Of a stretch of DNA of 7,977 nucleotides, positions 5,822 through 7,977 are shown piece by piece. The notes under the pieces were generated by a model. The model worked only from the letters and a program-made list of their open reading frames with translations, was not told where the DNA came from and did no database searches. The number at the start of each line of letters is the position of its first letter. Position 1 is the stretch's first letter. Origin of the DNA: Nitrospirales bacterium (lineage in GTDB: Bacteria; Nitrospirota; Nitrospiria; Nitrospirales; UBA8639); assembly GCA_021604265.1 (NCBI GenBank), contig BQIY01000078.1:1-7977 (forward strand), in the 5' to 3' direction. The position numbers and the translations under genes were made by a program.

Positions 5822-6981
5822 GGCGAGTGGCGGTCTTTGGAGCTTCAGGGTTTGCCGGTACGGCAGTGATTGAGCGATTGTTAGCCAAAAAAGATGTCGA
5901 GGTTTTAGCCGTGATCCATTCTGATGGAAGCGCATGGCGTTTATTCCGACGGCTCGACCTCACGCTTGAACAGGTTGATATTTTATCTCGCCAACAAGTG
6001 AAGAACGCGCTCAAAGGCGTCACGCACGTCGTCAATTGCACACGCGGCACTGATAACGTCATGATCGACGGGCTAAAAATCCTGCTAGAAGAAGCCAAAC
6101 ATGCACAGGTTCAACGATTTGTGCATATCAGCAGCGTTCTCATTTATGGCGATAAACCTTCGCCAGATTCCGTTCATGAAACCGCTCAACCCGACCCTCA
6201 AACCAATGCCTACGGTATCCTAAAACTCAAGCAAGACCAGCTAGTCCAAGCTGCCGCTCAATCAGGATTACCAAGTACCATCCTCTGTCCTCCCAACATT
6301 ATTGGGCCAAGTTCCTATCTACTCAATGGTCTGGTCAATATGATTAAACAAGATCAATTCGGATTACTCGATGACGGCAAGACGGCATGTGCCACGGTTG
6401 ATGTGGCCAATCTCGCGAAAGCCATCGAATTGGCCTTATTTCATGGGAAAGGTGACGGCACGCGATACTTTGTGACGGATAATTACAACACGACGTGGGC
6501 AGAGCTCACAGAGCATCTCCTGCCCCTGACCGGAAAAACGAACGCCATTGGTATCACGAGGCAGGAAATTGAACGGCATACCAGCATCTCCAAAGTTTCC
6601 TACAATCCCTTAAGGTCCTTTAAACACCTTGTCGGCAGCAATGTTCGTGAAGCATTGCGCATGGACCCCCTGCTCTGCAAAATGGACGTGTTCTTTCGGG
6701 GACTCGTGGGAAAACTTCCTGGCGACCTAGAAGAAAAGGTCAGATTGACTGTCGAAGGTCCAACCGCCATAGCCAAAGTAACCAATGCGGCACCGATAAA
6801 TTGGCAGTTCTGCTCGGCCCAGATGCGAGGCGTCTACCACTCCTGTGACCTGCTACAGAAGGAATTGAATTATACCCCTGAGTTTACCTTTCATGAAAGC
6901 ATGAAAGCCTATATCAAGTGGCATAATACGATGCGAGGGTATGATACTGAATTTTCTACGATTTTACAGCGTCTTGCCTGA
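5818..6981 (+). CDS. Extended SDR: NAD(P)-dependent epimerase/dehydratase family protein
   Basis: This 387-residue protein belongs to the extended short-chain dehydrogenase family, which epimerises, dehydrates or oxidises sugars and other substrates. The cofactor motif is GASGFAG (8-14), followed by a VVNCTRG strand, VHISSVLIYG (Ser105/Ser106 as the active-site Ser region), and the catalytic YGILK (Tyr132, Lys136). CPPNIIGP near residue 160 and a DVANLAKAIELAL block match the substrate-binding half, and YTPEFTFHESMKAYIKWH near the end is the normal closing helix. The stretch from about 240 to 345 is longer than in ordinary 310-340-residue sugar epimerases and has no motif I recognise; it may form a lid or an acceptor-binding insertion. 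It overlaps the Gfo/Idh gene by 4 bases, so a shared pathway is likely: one enzyme could form a keto sugar that the other converts. 3-beta-hydroxysteroid-dehydrogenase-like SDRs are an alternative relative. It ends 42 bases from the convergent flippase gene. Confidence 0.83.
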   Translation: MRRVAVFGASGFAGTAVIERLLAKKDVEVLAVIHSDGSAWRLFRRLDLTLEQVDILSRQQVKNALKGVTHVVNCTRGTDNVMIDGLKILLEEAKHAQVQRFVHISSVLIYGDKPSPDSVHETAQPDPQTNAYGILKLKQDQLVQAAAQSGLPSTILCPPNIIGPSSYLLNGLVNMIKQDQFGLLDDGKTACATVDVANLAKAIELALFHGKGDGTRYFVTDNYNTTWAELTEHLLPLTGKTNAIGITRQEIERHTSISKVSYNPLRSFKHLVGSNVREALRMDPLLCKMDVFFRGLVGKLPGDLEEKVRLTVEGPTAIAKVTNAAPINWQFCSAQMRGVYHSCDLLQKELNYTPEFTFHESMKAYIKWHNTMRGYDTEFSTILQRLA

Positions 6982-6991
6982 AGGTTTTCAG
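6978..6991. repeat. Small hairpin between convergent genes
   Basis: CTGAA and TTCAG pair around GGTT, overlapping the SDR stop codon. The stem is only 5 bp and no T-run follows it, so a terminator role for the convergent SDR and flippase genes is weak. No better terminator was seen in the 42-base gap. Confidence 0.2.
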
Positions 6992-7023
6992 TGCCTTTGA
7001 ATCGTACATGACATATTTCAAGA

Positions 7024-7977
7024 TCAACCGTATTTCAACTTCTGACGCACCATGGTTAGTAGCTCTGCTTCAACAGATTCCGTCCCGCCAAAAGCTCGCC
7101 ATAAGACCACAATAACCGACAAGTAGACGATAGCCCCAACAAGCGCTTTCACCATTAACAAGAAAAATAATGGGAGAGTGAACAGACCGTTCACCCAGTA
7201 GACCGCCCCTATCATACACACTCCGGCTATTACGGGACGGACAACCGCACAAATAATCCGCTTCCACTGCAACTCACTGACACTGATAGCCGCACTATTT
7301 AAGACAATAAATGAAAAGCTCGCACTGGCAATCATGCCATACACGACACCAACCAACCCGAACAACTGGTAACCAAGATAAACGGATCCTAACATAAAAG
7401 AAGCCCGTAACCAGGCAATTCCTGCCAACAGCTTCACTCGCCCTATCACAATAATGAGACTTCCAGCCAATCCATGCAGCGCCATGATGACTTCGGCAAT
7501 AGGCACCAGCTGTAACAGCGGTATGGACTCCACCCATTTCCCCCCTAATAACAACGGCACGACTTCTGACGCCACACATGACAGACCAATCCCAGCAGGC
7601 ACCACTACAAGAGCCATCCCAGAGATAGCCCGAGTAAACGCCGACGCTAACCGGCTGGGTTCGTTCTCAAATTGCGAAAACCCAGGGACAAAAGCCCGTG
7701 AAGCCGGCTGAACAATTTCAGCCGTGGCCATGGACGAGACATTCTTGGCCATGGCGTAATACCCCAAGTCAATCGAGCCAAACACCTTTCCGATAATCAT
7801 TTCATTCCCGCGGCCAAATATATAATTGGCGAATCCCCGTACCAACATCCATTGAGAAAATGAGAATACTTCCCTCGCAGCTTCTAAAGAAAACCGTGGA
7901 CGATACGGCGACATGACATAACTCACGCCCACCGCCACACAATGATTGAACAACGATCCCACAACCAGGGCCCAATA
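7024..7977 (-). CDS. Wzx-like oligosaccharide flippase, MOP family (5' part beyond right edge)
   Basis: The visible 317 residues are the C-terminal two thirds or so of a polysaccharide flippase that moves undecaprenyl-linked sugar units across the inner membrane. The frame is open to the edge (the 5 codons before the GTG at 7962 read YWALV), so the true start lies outside; the GTG is not a start. After one membrane segment comes MSPYRPRFSL, then GRGNEMIIGKVFGSIDLGYY and a VQPASRAFVPGFSQF loop. These are typical of the WzxC-like/Polysacc_synt branch of the MOP superfamily, where members are about 450-500 residues. Several further hydrophobic segments follow, including SGMALVVVPAGIGLSC, PIAEVIMALHGLAGSLIIV, a long pair around YQLFGLVGVVYG, and two near the C-terminus. 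The tail (VEAELLTMVRQKLKYG) is cytoplasmic-looking. The gene is convergent with the SDR gene and so belongs to another transcription unit of the same locus. The transported glycan is unknown. Confidence 0.83.
   Translation of the reverse strand, partial: YWALVVGSLFNHCVAVGVSYVMSPYRPRFSLEAAREVFSFSQWMLVRGFANYIFGRGNEMIIGKVFGSIDLGYYAMAKNVSSMATAEIVQPASRAFVPGFSQFENEPSRLASAFTRAISGMALVVVPAGIGLSCVASEVVPLLLGGKWVESIPLLQLVPIAEVIMALHGLAGSLIIVIGRVKLLAGIAWLRASFMLGSVYLGYQLFGLVGVVYGMIASASFSFIVLNSAAISVSELQWKRIICAVVRPVIAGVCMIGAVYWVNGLFTLPLFFLLMVKALVGAIVYLSVIVVLWRAFGGTESVEAELLTMVRQKLKYG

Noticed and set aside
7454..7711. Plus-strand 85-codon frame inside the flippase gene
   Set aside because: Antisense to membrane segments of the flippase and without any family resemblance.
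7960..7962. GTG at 7962 as the flippase start
   Set aside because: The frame is open upstream to the window edge and the visible part lacks the first third of a normal flippase, so the gene is cut by the edge.

Overview
The window is a stretch of a polysaccharide biosynthesis and export locus from a Gram-negative-type bacterium. This rests on an AlgD-type GDP-sugar dehydrogenase together with a Wzx-like lipid-linked oligosaccharide flippase, which are usual in exopolysaccharide, capsule or O-antigen loci. I cannot name the species. No rRNA, tRNA, CRISPR array, insertion sequence or attachment site was seen.

Layout. The left part (1-1573) reads leftward: an AlgD-like GDP-mannose 6-dehydrogenase, then 48 bases further the start of a membrane-anchored SGNH/GDSL-like protein that runs off the left edge. 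A gene-free divergent spacer of about 710 bases (1574-2284) follows. It holds a good sigma70-type promoter for the dehydrogenase, a weaker candidate for the rightward genes, and several small hairpins. The rightward block (2285-6981) encodes a PAPS-dependent-type sulfotransferase, a GT-B glycosyltransferase, a Gfo/Idh/MocA oxidoreductase and an extended SDR. The last two overlap by 4 bases (ATGA). The right part (7024-7977) is the C-terminal 317 residues of a MOP-family flippase on the minus strand, convergent with the SDR gene and cut by the right edge.

How the genes may work together (inference). The AlgD-like enzyme would supply a GDP-linked uronic acid. The Gfo/Idh and SDR pair would modify a sugar by oxidation/reduction or epimerisation. 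The glycosyltransferase would add a sugar to a growing oligosaccharide, and the flippase would move the lipid-linked unit across the inner membrane. The sulfotransferase could sulfate the glycan, and the SGNH protein could add or remove acyl groups. Together this suggests an acidic, possibly sulfated, surface polysaccharide. No polymerase, priming transferase or chain-length regulator lies in the window.

The most unusual detail is that the gaps before the glycosyltransferase and before the oxidoreductase each hold an open frame ending exactly in the ATGA of the next start codon, the same arrangement as the true Gfo/Idh-SDR junction. These may be small coupled ORFs, gene-end remnants, or chance.
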